A stretch of 64,000 nt of DNA, taken from a virus. Below, in pieces: positions 60,612 to 64,000 of this stretch. Both the position numbers and the translations under genes were made by a program. The notes below the pieces were generated by a model. That model made no database searches and was not told where the DNA came from. It worked only from the letters and a program-made list of their open reading frames with translations. Positions within the stretch are counted from its first letter, which is position 1; each line of letters starts with the position of its first letter. The stretch covers positions 1-64,000 of the IMG/VR virus record IMGVR_UViG_3300037804_000399; one strand, 5' to 3'.

Positions 60612-63368
60612 ATGAATAGACAACTTCCAGTTGATATAAAAGATATTAAAGCGTTTTCAAACGAGTATATAAATCATTCGGTTGTAAACAGAGGACGAAT
60701 CAGACTATATCAGAACGACGAATACTTACTACAACAAATCGAAGGTATTTGGGGAAGTAGAGTTGATGAGCGTTTTCGTCTCATACGTACTTCAGAAACT
60801 GATTTTCAATATAAGCTTATCAATAATGCGGATGTACCAGCTGTAAAGCTAGGTGACGTTATTGCGTACAGTGAAGAAGTAACTCTAGATGGTATTAAAC
60901 CAAAATGGGGAATTCACACACCAACTACTTATCTCAATGATTTGGTTGATGTTGATACTGATCTCGGCGAAGATGATGCTGAATTTAGTTATGCACTTGT
61001 ATATGATAGAGAAACTGAATCTTGGAAAGCTACAAAAGCTTTAATTAATATCGACCAATTAACAATTAATGTTATTGATGTTGTTCATGAAGTTATTGGA
61101 AGAACTATTGATGTAAACTCTGATCCACTTATTCAGGATTTAGTTTATGTAAATGATGAAGTCATTTATCTTCCAAAGCCAAATAATCATGGTGATAAAA
61201 TCACTATTGTTAAACCAGCTATCAACACTGGAACAAGTCCAGTAGATGAAGAGCTCCAAGTTGGTAGTCCTTTTAGAGTTATGATCAGAGTTGTTGATCC
61301 TGTTACCCCTTTCACAAGAGACGATAGTGAAACATTAACAGTAAGTAAACTGACTCATCCAACTATTTTAGGTAAGCTTTATAATGAAGCTCAAGTATAC
61401 TGCGAAGATGAAGATAGACCTTTCTCGAGTATTACTTTTATTGCATCCATGGAGACATTGACATTAAACACTGGTGAAGAAGTAGAAGTTTCAAATTGGG
61501 TTCCTGTAAACGGTACAGGTAACTGGCAATATGATTATGCTGATCCAACAATGAGTGAAACTCTTGATGATCATGGATTTGATTTAGATACTGGAAATAC
61601 TTTAACTGCTGCTGCACAAATAAATTTCAACCCAAGTCAGTTATCATCAAAAGGTCTAATAACTTTATTAGGTGATACTCCTGCTAACTATGGACTTGAT
61701 AATCAAGTGCTTGTTACTAATCCAGGAGAATCCAAGTATGAATTAAAAAACCTTCATCATGATTTACATGATAGTGATTATCATACAAATGTTGATGCTG
61801 CTGAAATTACTACTGGTCAAACTTTAGTATTCAAAAAGAATCTTGGCGATAACGGAATGTTCGTAAATGAAACTCTGAAATCAAACAATTCTGCAAACTT
61901 AAATGTTAGCGTCGGAACTATTATAGAAGTGTATAGTAGTACTGCTTTAACACAAATCAATCTACCAAATACTACAGAGTCAGATGATTCTTGGTTACTG
62001 GCTGATGGATCTGAGATAGTTGCGGCTGATTATCCTGCTCTCATTCCTATTTTAAATAGTGATACAGTTGATATGTTGACTCTTCCGAGTATCACAACAG
62101 CAACAGATGTTTACGCCTTCATAAAGGCTACAAATGCTACTGTACGTGAAATAAGAGACATGTCATATAAGCACTTAGCAAACCCTTTAGAATTAACACC
62201 GCAACCAATCACTAGCAAGGACGATGCCTTAATAGAACAAACTGTTCTTTTATCAAGCCCGAACTTTGCTGGAATATCATTTTGGAACGTAAGAAAACTT
62301 TATGTTGAGATTTGTGTAACCGACAAGTATACTCCTTATTGGGAAGATTCATATATCGGAACTGATTCATACTTCTCACCAAACCTCGATGATTCATGTC
62401 AAGATTCATTTCAAGATTCATTTCAAGATTCATTTCAAGATTCATTTCAAGACTCTTGTCAGGATTCAGCATTTGATTTCCAAGACTCAATGTTCACAGG
62501 ATTTGAAGTTGGTATAGGTGATACGTTCATAACATTACAAGCAAAACTACCTGGCGCAACAAACTATACAAAATTATTTCAGAAGCAAACATTTGACACT
62601 GAAAGCTTTTCAACCCTTCTTGAGATTCCAGTTAATGAGAATCAGGAATGTGTTAACATTAAGTTTGGTTCAATGGTTAATTCATACTTTGGATTATCAG
62701 TAAAAGTAATTGGAGTAGATTGCGTTCGTGAATTAACTTCTTCATTAGATGTAGAAACAGTTCAGATTAAAGGTACTGTTTCAAATGTAGATGTTTATAA
62801 TCAACAGTATATTGATAACATTAGTAAATCATTAACTGATAGCACTACAGGATTGAGCATTTATCCAATTCATGTGTTAGCCAATCAAGAAGTTTCAGAA
62901 CCGTTTACTGAGTGGAGCGAAGTATTCGCATTCCTAAATAACGATCTCGATCTTTCGACAGTTACAAAGACTACAATCAAAGGACAATTTTACAACTCTG
63001 GTTTATCAACAACACTGATCAATACAAACACACATCTTCAAGAAAACATGGCAACATTAAATGTCACTTTTGATTGGGAAGGTGGAACGATGATTGGTTC
63101 GTATGATATAAATCAAGGTGCTAGTCCATTGTTATTGTTTAGTGGAATTATAAAAGGTACTCGTTCAGTTGTTGGTGGTCTATATGTTTGGGACATTACA
63201 ACACAAACTACTTTTGGTGTTGAGCCTTCACTTGCTCCGACTATCAAATTTGAGTTTGAGCCAAGCGTGTCTCCATCATTCCCAGTTATCAATGCACTTC
63301 CGAAACCAGGTATCAACGATGTAGTATCATACGATATTACACATTATCGTCACACTAACACGATTTAA
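60612..63368 (+). CDS. Tail fibre/collar-type protein with DSFQ repeat
   Basis: 918 residues, ribosome site AAAGGAATAATA. Residues about 430-515 read as a phage tail-collar domain: GTIIEVYSSTALTQINLP ... WLLADGSEIVAADYPALIPI ... LPSITTATDVYAFIKA. About residues 594-620 contain tandem DSFQ units flanked by DSCQ. The C-terminal half is beta-rich without clear family. Probably a short-tail-fibre or baseplate-fibre connector. The following gene belongs to the same operon. Confidence 0.6.
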   Translation: MNRQLPVDIKDIKAFSNEYINHSVVNRGRIRLYQNDEYLLQQIEGIWGSRVDERFRLIRTSETDFQYKLINNADVPAVKLGDVIAYSEEVTLDGIKPKWGIHTPTTYLNDLVDVDTDLGEDDAEFSYALVYDRETESWKATKALINIDQLTINVIDVVHEVIGRTIDVNSDPLIQDLVYVNDEVIYLPKPNNHGDKITIVKPAINTGTSPVDEELQVGSPFRVMIRVVDPVTPFTRDDSETLTVSKLTHPTILGKLYNEAQVYCEDEDRPFSSITFIASMETLTLNTGEEVEVSNWVPVNGTGNWQYDYADPTMSETLDDHGFDLDTGNTLTAAAQINFNPSQLSSKGLITLLGDTPANYGLDNQVLVTNPGESKYELKNLHHDLHDSDYHTNVDAAEITTGQTLVFKKNLGDNGMFVNETLKSNNSANLNVSVGTIIEVYSSTALTQINLPNTTESDDSWLLADGSEIVAADYPALIPILNSDTVDMLTLPSITTATDVYAFIKATNATVREIRDMSYKHLANPLELTPQPITSKDDALIEQTVLLSSPNFAGISFWNVRKLYVEICVTDKYTPYWEDSYIGTDSYFSPNLDDSCQDSFQDSFQDSFQDSFQDSCQDSAFDFQDSMFTGFEVGIGDTFITLQAKLPGATNYTKLFQKQTFDTESFSTLLEIPVNENQECVNIKFGSMVNSYFGLSVKVIGVDCVRELTSSLDVETVQIKGTVSNVDVYNQQYIDNISKSLTDSTTGLSIYPIHVLANQEVSEPFTEWSEVFAFLNNDLDLSTVTKTTIKGQFYNSGLSTTLINTNTHLQENMATLNVTFDWEGGTMIGSYDINQGASPLLLFSGIIKGTRSVVGGLYVWDITTQTTFGVEPSLAPTIKFEFEPSVSPSFPVINALPKPGINDVVSYDITHYRHTNTI
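62391..62468 (+). repeat. 12-base tandem repeat encoding Asp-Ser-Phe-Gln
   Basis: GATTCATTTCAA repeated about six times with edge units reading DSCQ; entirely in frame within the collar-type protein. Confidence 0.9.
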
Positions 63369-63379
63369 GGATAATAATT

Positions 63380-64000
63380 ATGAAAGAAATTCAATCTATA
63401 CAAATTGAAGATGGTGACGATGGAAGAGTTCCAGCAACAGATTCAACTTCTTCAAAGGGATATGTAGTTAGAAAATTAGATAACCCTGACTTTGTAGAAC
63501 CGTTTAAAACAGAAGCAGCATTTGATCAATTTGAAGATTCTTCTTTTGATCCTCTCGTAAGTAAAGTTGATTATGTATATGATTATGTAACTCAGTTTGA
63601 TGATAGTTTTATGTTGGAAGATTCATTTCCAGGATTTACAGATCCTAATGATAGAGCAAATCATTTTGGAACTCAAACAGCTGATACAATTGAAGACTTT
63701 GACGAAGCAGTGTTGTTACTTCTTCCAATGGAAGCCTTTAAACATTATATTGCTGTTGTCGTACACACTGATAATGTCACTAATCAATTCAGTGAAATCA
63801 TCAATCCAGCTGCACCTGCTTATTCAAGCAAAGATCCATTAGGAACTATTGTTGCAGATATTCTTCCAATGAACATTGGAGATATTACATACGCTTCAAT
63901 GAATTATAAATGTTCAGGACAAGATGGTACCAAAGATTGGGATTATCATTTGATTCTTGATTTAGAAAATGAAACATACAGTGGGTATGTTGCAATGTCT
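63380..64000 (+). CDS. Virion protein, C-terminus beyond window
   Basis: ATG 63380 follows TTAAGGATAATAATT and the frame stays open to the last base, giving at least 207 residues. The start (MKEIQSIQIEDGDDGRVPAT) is followed by acidic beta-rich sequence with repeated F-D/E-D-S motifs (FEDSSFD, FDDSFMLEDSF) that echo the DSFQ repeats of the preceding protein. Probably another fibre or baseplate component; no domain recognised in the visible part. Confidence 0.55.
   Translation, partial: MKEIQSIQIEDGDDGRVPATDSTSSKGYVVRKLDNPDFVEPFKTEAAFDQFEDSSFDPLVSKVDYVYDYVTQFDDSFMLEDSFPGFTDPNDRANHFGTQTADTIEDFDEAVLLLLPMEAFKHYIAVVVHTDNVTNQFSEIINPAAPAYSSKDPLGTIVADILPMNIGDITYASMNYKCSGQDGTKDWDYHLILDLENETYSGYVAMS

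Overview
The window looks like part of the genome of a large, AT-rich, T4-like contractile-tail phage (Caudoviricetes, myovirus morphology). Recognisable T4-type genes are a gp5-like spike and PAAR tip, gp4, gp17 terminase, gp14, gp15, gp13, gp6 and gp7, gp62-like, UvsY, UvsW and gp43. Several TATAAATA late-promoter boxes fit the same group. The gene order is rearranged relative to T4. No ribosomal RNA, tRNA, integrase or CRISPR array was recognised. The host cannot be named from this sequence.

Layout. 1-5035: spike, a cadherin-like structural protein, a PAAR tip and the gp4 head-completion protein. 5046-6791: an unknown gene convergent with a small histone-H1-like gene. 6792-7929: a 1.1 kb gene-free region with a candidate structured RNA (7163-7542) followed by an array of mini-hairpins and nested inverted repeats (7603-7856). 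7930-14883: RNase H, an 18-residue repeat protein, gp17, capsid-core-like proteins, gp14, a tail-tube-like protein and an acidic protein. 15016-23027: nucleotide metabolism and probably 7-deazaguanine DNA modification (QueD, a QueE-like protein without radical-SAM cysteines, HAD nucleotidase, dUTPase/dCTP-deaminase-like, FolE2, a second T-fold protein, a MazG-like protein and a TGT/DpdA-like protein), interrupted by a reverse-strand HNH gene. 23062-28501: a reverse-strand nuclease-like gene, gp15, a ligase-NMNAT fusion and three tagged small proteins. 28626-32261: PD-(D/E)XK protein, gp62-like, UvsY and UvsW. 32312-37034: gp13, a Vsr/EDxHD-type homing endonuclease, three more tagged proteins and a nucleotidyltransferase. 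37122-43236: gp43, an acidic cysteine-rich protein and gp6. 43248-64000: a giant gp7 with Thr/Ser repeats, four adhesin-like proteins, two sulfotransferases and large baseplate or fibre proteins; the last gene is cut by the window end.

The strongest candidates for undescribed biology are these. First, a short N-terminal tag (IMEAYxxM...E or QDIFKAYxxMLNE) sits on at least seven otherwise unrelated small proteins and resembles in design the T4 capsid-targeting propeptide, suggesting a set of packaged, possibly injected proteins. Second, the 7.1-7.9 kb region is noncoding but highly structured. Third, the deazaguanine pathway includes a degenerate QueE. Fourth, two PAPS-type sulfotransferases lie inside the Thr/Ser-rich adhesin locus. 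All functional calls come from reading motifs by eye, without database searches.
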